A stretch of 30,529 nucleotides of DNA from JBBQRS01 sp038214535. Its GTDB lineage: Bacteria; Chloroflexota; Anaerolineae; CG2-30-64-16. This document shows, in pieces, positions 21,925 through 30,000 of the stretch. Location: the NCBI GenBank assembly GCA_038214535.1, contig JBBQRS010000054.1, positions 1-30,529 of the forward strand. Reading direction: 5' to 3'. The number at the start of each line of letters is the position of its first letter. Position 1 is the stretch's first letter. Both the position numbers and the translations under genes were made by a program. The notes beneath the pieces were generated by a model. It did no database searches, was not told where the DNA came from, and was given only the letters and a program-made list of their open reading frames with translations.

Positions 21925-22773
21925 ATGGCTGCTTTCTTATTGAGCCTGCGGGAGGGCCTGGAGGGGGTGCTCATCGTCAGTATCCTCCTGGTGACGCTCC
22001 GTCGTCTGGGCCGTGGCTACCTGGCGCGCTATGTCTGGCTGGGAACCGGCGTAGCAGTGGTCGTCAGTTTAGTCCTGGCGGTCGGACTCAGGTTTGCAGA
22101 TGCGGAGCTTGGCGGGCGGGCGGAACCGATCTTCGAGGGCGTCACGCTGTTGCTCGCCGCCGCCATGTTGACCTGGATGATCTTCTGGATGCAGCGCGAG
22201 GGGTCCCGGGTGCGGGTCGCCTTGTCCACGGGGGTGGCTCAGGCGGTAAATACTTCTCCGCATGCCGTCGATGGGCCTGACGCTGGCCGCCTGGCCCTGT
22301 TCGCTATCGCCTTCCTCGCGGTCGTGCGCGAAGGGATCGAACTCGCCCTGCTGTTGGTCGCCGCCGCGTTCAACGCCGGAACGACCTCGGTGTTGATCGG
22401 GACCGCCCTCGGCCTGACGGCAGCCGTGGCGTTGGGCGTGTTGCTCTCCGCGGGAGTCGTGCGTCTCGACCTCAAGCGCTTCTTCGGCGTCAGTGGCGTC
22501 CTTTTGTTGGTCTTCGCCGCCGGGATGGTTACGCTCGGCGTGCATGAGCTGGTCGAGGCGGCTGTGCTGCCGGGCCTGGTTGATCCGGTCTGGAACCTCA
22601 GCGCCGTCTTGCCCGCGGATTCCGTCATCGGGCAGTTGCTGAAGACGCTCCTCGGGTACGATCCCGCGCCCTCGCTGACCGCAGTTCTAGCCTACGCCGG
22701 CTACCTGGTGGCGGTCGTCTTGGCGCTGAGGCTCAAGCGTGTCCCGACGCAAGTTGTTCCGGCCAGGACGTAG
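21925..22773 (+). CDS. FTR1 family iron permease
   Basis: A 282-residue membrane protein with seven predicted helices. The two hallmark REGxE motifs are present: LREGLEGVLIVSILL at the N-terminus and VREGIELALLLVAAAF in the middle. These Glu residues form the iron pathway in Ftr1 and EfeU. GGAGGATAGGG lies upstream of the ATG. It begins 67 bases after the Met-rich multicopper oxidase and is probably co-transcribed with it, an arrangement parallel to the yeast Fet3-Ftr1 pair in which the oxidase makes Fe(III) for the permease. No EfeO or EfeB gene is in view. Confidence 0.92.
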   Translation: MAAFLLSLREGLEGVLIVSILLVTLRRLGRGYLARYVWLGTGVAVVVSLVLAVGLRFADAELGGRAEPIFEGVTLLLAAAMLTWMIFWMQREGSRVRVALSTGVAQAVNTSPHAVDGPDAGRLALFAIAFLAVVREGIELALLLVAAAFNAGTTSVLIGTALGLTAAVALGVLLSAGVVRLDLKRFFGVSGVLLLVFAAGMVTLGVHELVEAAVLPGLVDPVWNLSAVLPADSVIGQLLKTLLGYDPAPSLTAVLAYAGYLVAVVLALRLKRVPTQVVPART

Positions 22774-22832
22774 CAGAGAGCGGACCGACCAAATCAGCGA
22801 GTCTTGGCCGGAACGCACACAGGAGTGACACG

Positions 22833-23618
22833 ATGACAACCATTTCCCCAACAGCTCCAACTTCCCGCTTGGTCGCGGGGGTGGATCGCTTCGTCCAGGG
22901 CTTGCTACGGCACTGGTTGCTCTTCCTCGGCCTGGTTCTGGGCATCTGGACGATCCTGCCGTGGCTGGCGCCGGTCTTGATGCGTGTGGGTTGGTACCAA
23001 CCGGCCTGGTGGATCTATTTCGTCTACAGCCTGTTCTGCCACCAACTGCCGCAGCGCTCCTGGTTCCTGTTCGGCCCGAGCTTCACGCCCACGCTGGCCG
23101 AGATCCAGGCAGCGAGCGGCTCCGGCGCCGATTTCTTCGCGCTGCGCCATTTCCTCGGCACACCGGAGTTGGGCTGGAAGCTCGCCTGGAGCGACCGCAT
23201 GGTGAGCTTTTACGGCGGGTGGTTCCTGTTCGCGCTGCTCTACGGCTTGCTGCGCGGCCGGGTGCGTGGGTTGCTGCGCCCCGCCGGCCGGGGACTGCCC
23301 TGGCAAGTAGCTCTCTTGCTGATGCTGCCGATGGCCCTGGACGGCGGAACGCACATGGTCAGCGATCTGTGGGGCGTAACAGCCGGCTTTCGGCAGAGCA
23401 ATGCCTGGCTGGCAATCCTGACGGGCAGCGTGCTGCCACCGACGTTCTACGCCGGAGACGCCTGGGGTTCCTTCAATTCCCTGGCGCGTCTGATCACCGG
23501 CCTGTTGGCCGCCTTCGGCCTGATCTTCTGGCTATTGCCCCTCGTGGACAGGGCGCTGCCCCGCGCTGGATCGTTCACGACAGAAGCCGACCAGCCTCAA
23601 AGAAGGGACATCGCATGA
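22833..23618 (+). CDS. DUF2085 membrane protein
   Basis: A 261-residue membrane protein with five or six helices and the DUF2085 landmark FVYSLFCHQLPQRSW near residue 65. Others are DRMVSFYGGWFLFALLYGLL and LPMALDGGTHMVSDLWG. The function of the family is unknown; the CHQ motif and buried Asp and His could bind a metal or heme. AGGAG lies seven bases before the ATG. The stop overlaps the ATG of the DsbA-like selenoprotein gene as ATGA, so the two are made together. Confidence 0.85.
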   Translation: MTTISPTAPTSRLVAGVDRFVQGLLRHWLLFLGLVLGIWTILPWLAPVLMRVGWYQPAWWIYFVYSLFCHQLPQRSWFLFGPSFTPTLAEIQAASGSGADFFALRHFLGTPELGWKLAWSDRMVSFYGGWFLFALLYGLLRGRVRGLLRPAGRGLPWQVALLLMLPMALDGGTHMVSDLWGVTAGFRQSNAWLAILTGSVLPPTFYAGDAWGSFNSLARLITGLLAAFGLIFWLLPLVDRALPRAGSFTTEADQPQRRDIA

Positions 23619-24462
23619 ACGACACAGAAGCCGTCGCGGCAGAATCGAACACCGCGCGCCACCCACTCCCCCAGCCAAGCCAGGGTCTGCACCCCGTTGG
23701 ACCGCCGTAGCGTGGTTACTTCTGGGCGTGCTGCTCGGCATCGTCGCCATAGTTGCCTACACACGGCTCATCGGATGGCCGTCGCCAGCGCCCGTACAGG
23801 TGCCCCTTGATGCGGCGGCTATTCGCAACGCGGCGCGCGAGGGCACGCTGGACGCCATCGCCACGCTGCAGGCCGGTGGCTCGCCGGCCGAAAGCCGCGT
23901 GACGAGCACACCGGTGGTCGTGAAGACCGCGTTTGCAGCGCGACCGGCCAACCAGATCGGCAATCAAGACGCACCGGTGACAGTCGTCGAGTTCAGCGAC
24001 TTCCAGTGACCGTACTGTGGGCAGTTTTACCGGCTCGTGAAGCCGGCACTATTCAAACAATACGTGGACACGGGCAAGGTGAAGTTCGTCTACCTGCACG
24101 CCGCCTCCCTGGGGCAGGAATCGGTCTGGGCGGCACAAGCCTCGGAGTGCGCCGCTGACCAGGACAAGTTCTGGGCGTATCATGACTTGCTGTTCAGCCG
24201 TCAGGCCGGCGAGAACCAGGGGGTGTTCACCAAGGATAAGCTCCTGGCGATGGCACAAGAGCTGAAGCTGGACATGACCCGGTTTGAGCCGTGCCTGAAG
24301 AACGATCAGACGCCGGATCGCGTGAAAGGCGATACGCAAGACGGCCAGCAGGTCGGCGTGCGCGGCACGCCCACCTTCTTCATCGACGGCCGCACGGTGG
24401 TCGGCGCTCTACCGCTTAAGGACTTCCAACAGATCATCGAGCAGGCGTTGAGCGGAAAGTAG
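23615..24462 (+). CDS. DsbA-like thioredoxin-fold protein, probable selenoprotein (Sec-P-Y-Cys)
   Basis: A membrane-anchored thiol oxidoreductase of the DsbA/thioredoxin_4 type. Order: anchor WLLLGVLLGIVAIVAY; linker; VTVVEFSDFQ; then UGA (24007-24009), followed by PYCGQFYRLV; then a helical insert; cis-Pro loop VRGTPTFFIDG; and the stop at 24462. Family members read FSDFQCPYC, so UGA stands exactly at the attacking Cys. A perfect hairpin follows at SECIS distance. The N-terminus is split: ATG 23615 overlaps the DUF2085 stop but its frame ends at 23710, while the anchor is in a second frame open upstream. One frameshift between about 23645 and 23695, real or an error, would join them. Otherwise translation would start at GTG 23728 without a ribosome site. 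Confidence 0.82.
24030..24046 (+). promoter_or_regulatory. Candidate SECIS hairpin of the DsbA-like gene
   Basis: CCGGCU pairs perfectly with AGCCGG around the loop CGUGA, which contains GU. The loop begins 26 bases after the UGA, within the usual bacterial SECIS window. Confidence 0.65.
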
Positions 24463-24469
24463 CATTTGG

Positions 24470-24492
24470 CCGCGGGCGATTGGCGCCCGCGG
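24470..24492 (+). repeat. GC-rich hairpin between the two seleno-thioredoxin genes
   Basis: A perfect 9-bp stem (CCGCGGGCG / CGCCCGCGG) with loop ATTGG starts eight bases after the stop at 24462. There is no U-run, so it may mark mRNA processing or partial termination between the two genes. Confidence 0.45.
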
Positions 24493-24521
24493 CTCAGATT
24501 CGTTTAGCGGAGATTCGGCCT

Positions 24522-24911
24522 ATGCTTCGTCCCACCCGTCTCGTCGGACTGACGCTTCTGTTGATGTTGCTCGGCCTGACCGCCTTCCTGGCGGGCTGTG
24601 TTTCTTCTGCCCCATCCAGTACACCTGCGCCCACGGGCCGGCCGACGTTTGTCTTCTTCTATACGGATGCCTGACCGCAGTGACAACAGATGTCGCCCAT
24701 CGTGGATGGGCTTGCGCAAGACTACGGCGATCGCATCGTCTTCCAGCGCCTCAATGCGCAGCAAGAAGGTGAGAAGTTGTTTCGGCAGTATGGGCTGCGC
24801 GGTCACCCCGCCTACGTGATCCTCGACCGCCGCGGCAAGGAGGCCTGGCAAATGGTCGGCCAGGTGTCTCGTCAGGATCTGGAAACGGCGATCCGTCGGG
24901 CGTTGGAGTGA
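24522..24911 (+). CDS. Thioredoxin-like lipoprotein, probable selenoprotein (Sec-P-Q-Sec)
   Basis: A 129-residue lipoprotein with signal LLLMLLGLTAFLAGC and an Ser/Pro linker. The thioredoxin fold starts TFVFFYTDA, is interrupted by UGA (24672-24674), reads Pro-Gln, has a second UGA (24681-24683), and continues QQMSPIVDGLAQDYGD, YGLRGHPAYVILDRRG (cis-Pro) and VSRQDLETAIRRALE to TGA at 24909. Thioredoxins of this type read CPxCQQM, so both active-site Cys positions are UGA, giving Sec-x-x-Sec. Both UGAs are in frame with no other stop. One perfect hairpin lies at the right distance from each. It begins 60 bases after the DsbA-like gene. A diselenide active site is known in the SelL family (established knowledge). 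The role here is probably membrane-face thiol or selenol exchange. Confidence 0.82.
24695..24711 (+). promoter_or_regulatory. Candidate SECIS hairpin serving two UGA codons
   Basis: GCCCAUC pairs perfectly with GAUGGGC around the loop GUG. The loop begins 18 bases after the second UGA and 27 after the first, both inside the bacterial SECIS window, so one element could support decoding of both codons. Confidence 0.7.
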
Positions 24912-24950
24912 GAGCGCCCGGCCGAAGCGCGTTGTGGAGTTGGTGGGCCA

Positions 24951-25697
24951 ATGGCTAACGGCACGAAATACATTCCCGCCCTGCGATTCGCCTGGCTGAC
25001 GCGGGTCTACGACCCCGTGCTGCGCCGGATGATGCCCGAGATCGCGCTCAAGCAACGACTCATCGCCCAGACGCAGATCATCTCCGGTCAGCGCGTGCTC
25101 GACCTGGGCGCGGGCACGGGCACGCTCACGATCACGATCATGATCAAACAGGCATATCCAGACGCGGACGTCATGGGCCTCGACGGTGATCCCGAGATTC
25201 TGGCGCTGGCGCGGGAGAAAGCGGCCGTTGCCGGCGTAGCGATTCGGTTTGACCAGGGACTGGCGACGGTGCTGCCGTATGACGACGCTGCCTTCGACCG
25301 CGTCCTCTCCAGCCTGATGCTGCACCACCTGACCACCGAGGACAAGGGGCGTGCGCTGCGCGAGGCGTGGCGGGTTTTGCGGCCCGGCGGTGAGCTGCAC
25401 GTCCTCGACTTTGGGCCGCCGCAAAACGCCCTGGCCTGGCTGATCTCCCTGGTCTTCCGGCGCCTGGAACTGACGGCCGACAACATCGCAGGCCGGCTTC
25501 AGCGCCGTAGCGTAGACGGCGCAACAGATGACGATCCTCGGTACGCTCGCACTATACCGCGGTCGGAAGTAGTTCGTGCCGTCGCGCGGTGGACCCTGGG
25601 GGTAAACCCAGCCGGGCGCCACAACAGCAGAATGAGGTCCCGCATGGCGGCTTCAACTACGGCGTTGAGCCGTCCGTTTACGTTTAGCTACCGATGA
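24951..25697 (+). CDS. Class I SAM-dependent methyltransferase, decayed C-terminus
   Basis: A UbiE-like methyltransferase. Motif I is VLDLGAGTGTLTI, the acidic end of strand 2 is VMGLDGDPEIL, and the motif around FDRVLSSLMLHHLTTEDKG and VLRPGGELHVLDFG is standard. After LTADNIAGRL the frame becomes unlike the family. Another frame of the same DNA reads QAGFSAVA, a TAG, then TAQQMTILGTLALYRGRK and a stop at 25572, which is the expected ending. The 3' end has thus lost a few codons, shifted frame and gained a nonsense codon, and the called tail (25500-25697) is probably not native. The SAM domain is intact. The substrate is unknown. Confidence 0.78.
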   Translation: MANGTKYIPALRFAWLTRVYDPVLRRMMPEIALKQRLIAQTQIISGQRVLDLGAGTGTLTITIMIKQAYPDADVMGLDGDPEILALAREKAAVAGVAIRFDQGLATVLPYDDAAFDRVLSSLMLHHLTTEDKGRALREAWRVLRPGGELHVLDFGPPQNALAWLISLVFRRLELTADNIAGRLQRRSVDGATDDDPRYARTIPRSEVVRAVARWTLGVNPAGRHNSRMRSRMAASTTALSRPFTFSYR

Positions 25698-25738
25698 TTA
25701 GGTAGGAATGCCCGGCCAAGACCAGGCAAAAGGGCGTT

Positions 25739-25767
25739 TTCTCAGGAGAGTCCGGTGATGGTATACT
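25739..25767 (+). promoter_or_regulatory. Possible promoter of the broken SHOCT gene
   Basis: TTCTCA (25739-25744) and TATACT (25762-25767) are 17 bases apart, about 50 bases before the ATG at 25820. The -35 is weak. Confidence 0.35.
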
Positions 25768-25819
25768 TGCAGGCAGTACGGTCGAAGTGGTTCCTTTTTC
25801 GACAAGAAGGCTTTGAAAC

Positions 25820-26027
25820 ATGATGATCTTCTTCTTCCTGTTGCTACTTGGCGTGGTAGCCTAAGCAGCGGGCTGGCGACCGCAATTGGGGCAGTGGACA
25901 CAGCCGAGGATCCCAGCAGGTAGGAATGGCAGCAAGTAACGCTTTGGAGATCTTGCGTGAGCGCTATGCTCGTGGTAAGATCAGCCAGGACGAGTACCAG
26001 CGGATGCAGCAAGATTTGAAGGAGTAA
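25820..26027 (+). pseudogene. Broken SHOCT membrane protein gene
   Basis: The ATG at 25820 begins a membrane helix (MMIFFFLLLLGVVA) that stops at TAA. The same frame then reads AAGWRPQLGQWTQPRIPAGR, and a shift of frame leads into NALEILRERYARGKISQDEY and QRMQQDLKE, a good SHOCT domain ending at TAA 26027. One nonsense and one frameshift separate the parts, so a single gene has decayed. The SHOCT part alone could be made from ATG 25926 (33 residues), but it lacks a ribosome site. The stop is TAA, so selenocysteine does not explain it. Confidence 0.7.
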
Positions 26028-26056
26028 CGAGACTGCATCCAGAGCAATAACCCGGA

Positions 26057-26093
26057 CAATTGCTGCGTTCGCGCTAACCGGACGCAGCAATTG
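26057..26093. repeat. 12-bp inverted repeat before DUF302 gene
   Basis: CAATTGCTGCGT and ACGCAGCAATTG form a perfect stem around a 13-base loop, 30 bases after the SHOCT remnant and 56 before DUF302. Without a U-run on either side, it may be a weak terminator or a binding site. Confidence 0.5.
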
Positions 26094-26148
26094 CTCAAGA
26101 CGTAGGCAGACTGTCTGTCCCGCAACTTGACCTTGAGGAGAGAGACAC

Positions 26149-26553
26149 ATGACCGAGACAACTGCAAACTATGCGTTTCGTGCCCGGCTAGACCTGTCGT
26201 ATGAGCAGGCAGTCGACAAGGTCATCGCGGCGCTCAAGGAACAAGGGTTCGGTGTGCTGACCGAGATCGACGTGAAGGCCACGCTGAAGAAAAAACTGGA
26301 TATCGACTTTCGCAAGTACGTGATCCTGGGTGCTTGCAATCCGCCACTGGCCCACCGGGCACTCAGCGCCGACCTCGATATCGGCCTGCTGCTTCCCTGC
26401 AACGTAGCAATCTACGAGGATGAGGGCGCAAGCATCGTGTCGATTGCCGACCCAATCGCCATGTTAGGCCTTGCCGATAAGGCCGGCGTCGAACCGGTAG
26501 CGTCGGAAGCCCGCGAGCGGTTGCAGCGCGTGCTTAAAGCACTGGAGGCCTGA
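26149..26553 (+). CDS. DUF302 domain protein
   Basis: A 134-residue soluble protein covering one DUF302 domain: LSYEQAVDKVIAALKEQGFG, VLTEIDVKATLKKKLDID, YVILGACNPPLAHRAL and IGLLLPCNVAIYEDEG. The family is small and widespread, has no settled function, and is often found near thiol or metal redox genes. The two conserved Cys (GACNPP and LPCNV) are present and could form a redox or metal site. GAGGAGAG lies seven bases before the ATG. It stands alone on the plus strand. Confidence 0.9.
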   Translation: MTETTANYAFRARLDLSYEQAVDKVIAALKEQGFGVLTEIDVKATLKKKLDIDFRKYVILGACNPPLAHRALSADLDIGLLLPCNVAIYEDEGASIVSIADPIAMLGLADKAGVEPVASEARERLQRVLKALEA

Positions 26554-26655
26554 CTGCCAGTGGTGGGGCGTGTGGTCGGCGAGAGCTGTTCGCACGCCCT
26601 GAACTGACTCAGGCGTCTAAACGTAGCGCCGCTGTGGGTCACGCCCGCGTGGGGG
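26554..26655. other. Short gap without features
   Basis: Nothing recognisable is seen between the DUF302 gene and the cytochrome remnant that faces it. Confidence 0.4.
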
Positions 26656-26960
26656 TTACGGCAGGGTTTTCAGGTACGCGATTGGGTCATCCAGATCCTC
26701 GGAGCTCATGCGTCGGCGAGGCAGGATGGTCTCCAACGGTTTTCCGGCCAAGTCGCTGCCCTCAGTAATGGCCCGCTTGATGGTCTCCTCCGAATAAGGC
26801 GCTAATTCTTTGCCAACGGCGACCTTGCTGTCACGCAACGTGTCATCCAAGCGCGCGGTGCCAGCAGTCGTCGGCTGCCTGCGCGATGATGCACCAGTAT
26901 AGCCATCGTAAGCGGCGGAGATAGGCGGGCTCTGCGGGGCGAGCAGAGCCCTGAACCGGT
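26656..26960 (-). pseudogene. Cytochrome c-like C-terminal remnant
   Basis: On the minus strand the frame ends with YSEETIKRAITEGSDLAGKP, then ILPRRRMSSEDLDDPIAYLK and TLP. This matches the end of class I cytochromes c (pattern: eetikrAIteGxdpxGkpL, MPrwxmsdeDlxdLiaYLktL). The stretch before it (PPISAAYDGYT) also recalls such proteins. No CxxCH heme motif is seen, and the methionine ligand position reads ILPRR. The open frame upstream into the NRPS region is a shadow. It is likely a degraded fragment. Confidence 0.5.
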
Positions 26961-27014
26961 TCTGCGCGGTACCGGCGCGGCGACGGATCTCCTGGACAGA
27001 GGTGGTTGGCCATA

Positions 27015-30000
27015 ATGGATTTGATAAGCTCGAATGGGACGGCGCCCGCCGCGTATCTTCAGGTAGATCCGCTATCTCACGGCCAAAGAGCGCTGTGGTT
27101 TTTGTACAAAATGGCTTCGGGGGCAGTCGCCTACAACCTGGCCGGCGCCGCCGCCATTCCCGGGGACACCGATCTGGATGGCCTAAAGCGAACCTTCCAA
27201 AGGCTGGCCCAGCGGCACCCGCTGCTGCGTACGACATTCGCTGCGCCAGCCGGCGAACCAGTACAACGCGTCCACGCCAATGCAGACGTCGCCTTTGACT
27301 CTGAAGATGCGTCAGCATGGAGCCCGGCGCATCTGGACGAGCAGCTCGCGTCGGCGATTTATCGTCCCTTTGACCTGGAGCAAGACCCTGCCTGGCGCGT
27401 CCACGTGTTCCGCGGCGCGCCCATCCCGAAGGAAAATCCGGAAACCGCGGGCGTTCCCGATCACCTGGTTCTACTGACGCTCCATCACATTGTCGGCGAC
27501 CTCTGGTCTATCGCGGTGCTCATGTCAGAGGCGGCTGCTCTCTATCAGGAAGAGACCACAGGTGTTCCGGCACTGCTGAAGCCGTTGCGGGCATGCTATG
27601 CTGACCATGTGTACCGCGAAAGGGAGACGTTGGCCGGACCCCGCGGGGAAGCGAGTTGGGGCTACTGGCGCGAAGTCCTGCAAGGAGACCTCTCGCCGCT
27701 TAGCCTACCCACAGACCGCCCCCGTCCACCCGTGCAGAGCGAACACGGTGCGCTGCACTCCTTCCTTCTCGGACCCGAGCTCACGGATCAACTCAAAGCA
27801 CTGGCAGCAGAACGCCAGGTGGCCCTGTATACGGTCCTGCTCGCCGCGCTGCAAACCCTGTTGCACAGGTACACCGGTCAGAATGACATCCTCATAGGCT
27901 TCCCAAAGGCTAGCAGGAGTGCGGCCACCGCCCGAGTCATCGGCTACTTTGTCAATCCAGTGGTGATACGCGCTCGCTTCGCGGAAGACCCGCGCTTCAG
28001 CGATGTGCTGCTGCGAACCCAACAAGCGATCGAGGAGAGCGCTGAGCACGACTGGTACCCGTTCCCCTTACTGGTCAGCCGCCTTCGGCCGTCCCGCGAC
28101 TTGAGCCGTTCGCCGCTCTTCCAGGTCATGTTTGCCTGGCAAAAGACCACGCATCTGGTGCCGAAAGAGGACGCGGGGGCCTTTGCGCTGGGGCAGACAG
28201 GCCACCGCGCCGACCTCGGCGGGCTGCCTATGAGACCCGTCCCAATACCACACCGGACCGCCCCCTTTGATCTCACGGTTTCAGCAGCCGAGGTGGCGGG
28301 CGGGCTTGCGGTGACGGTGGAGTACAACACGGATTTATTTGATGCGCCTACGATCACGCGCCTGGCCCTGTGCTATCGTACGCTCCTCGACAGCGTGACG
28401 GCGGCTCCGGACCGGCCGGTCTCGCGGCTCGCGATTCTGACGGAGCATGAACGCCGGCAACTGCTCGTCGACTGGAATGCGACGGCGGCCCCATACCCCG
28501 AGCTATGCCTGCATCAACTCTTTGAGGCACAGGTGGAGCAGTGGCCGGACGTGGTTGCCCTGGCATGCGAGGGACAAGCACTGACCTACCGGCAGCTCAA
28601 CCGCCGCGCCAACCAACTCGCCTATTACCTGATGCAGCAGGGCGTTGGTCCGGGGTCAGCGGTCGGGTTGTGTTGTGAGCCCTCGCTCCAGACCATCATC
28701 GGCGTCCTGGGCATCCTGAAAACTGGCGCCGCGTATGTGCCGATTGATCCTCACTACCCGCAGGATCGCAAGGCTTTCATGTTGAACGACACCCAGGCTC
28801 CAGTGCTGATCACCCACGCTGCCGTGCATGACGGCCTGCCCAGCTTCCCCGGAACCATCCTCGATCTGGACGCCGACTGGCCCTTGATCAACCAGCAGCC
28901 AGACACCAATCCGCCCACCCTGGGCGCCGCCGACAATCTGGCCTACATCATCTTCACCTCCGGCTCCACCGGTCAACCCAAGGGTGCCGGGCTGGCCCAT
29001 CGCGGTGTTGTGAATCTGCTGACCGATTGCCAGCGACGCCAGCCTATCGTTGCCGGCGACCCCTGCAGCTGGTGGACCAGTATCAGTTTCGACGTCTCCG
29101 TCTACGAGATTTTCTCCGCCTTGCTGGCAGGGGGCACTCTCCACGTGATCCCTCAGGCTCTGCGTCTGGATGCACCGGCCCTGCTGGATTGGTTGCATAC
29201 CCACCGTATCCGTCACGCCTACCTGCCCCCTTTCCTGCTGGCTGATTTCGCCGCCTGGCTACAACACAACCCTGCCCAGTCTGAACTGTGCCGGCTGCTG
29301 GTGGGCGTCGAACCGATCCCGGAACAGCTGCTGATCAACATCAGCGCCCAACTGCCCGCCCTGCGCATCCTCAACGGCTACGGCCCCAGCGAGACCACCA
29401 TCTGCTCAACCCTATATGACGTGGATGTCACCCGGCCAGCCCGTGACAAGACGCCGATCGGCAAACCGGTCCTCAACACGCAGATCTACCTCTTGGACCG
29501 CCAGATGCAGCCGGTGCCGGTGGGCGTGACGGGGGAAATCTACATCGGCGGCGCCGGCCTGGCCCGCGGCTATCTCGGTCGCCCCGAGTTGACTGCCGAG
29601 CGCTTCCTGCCCAATCCGTTCTCAAGCCAACCCGGCACGCGCCTCTACCGCACCGGCGACCTGGCGCGCTATTTGTCCGATGGCAACCTCGAGTTCCTGG
29701 GCCGTCGCGACAACCAACTCAAGATCCACGGCGTCCGCATCGAACCCGCCGAGATCGAAGCCGCCCTCGCACGGCATCCCGCCGTGCGCCGGGCTGCGGT
29801 GCAGGCTCGCTCGGATCAGCGGGGCGATAGCCGTTTGGTCGCATATCTAGTTCCGATCCGGACCCCGCCGCCCTCGCCCCGCGAGCTCCGCCGCTTCCTG
29901 GCGCAGAGCCTCCCCGCGTATATGCTGCCGTCCACCTTCGTCGTGCTCGACGCGCTCCCACTGACGCCGAGTGGCAAGCTCGACCGCCGCGGCCTGCCCG

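Noticed and set aside
7405..24683. Reassigned genetic code (UGA as Trp or Gly) as the reason for internal UGAs
   Set aside because: Many intact genes here end with UGA, and the four internal UGAs fall only at redox Cys positions with hairpins after them.
26961..27318. Upstream part of the minus-strand frame carrying the cytochrome remnant
   Set aside because: It is antisense to the NRPS start and has no cytochrome features.
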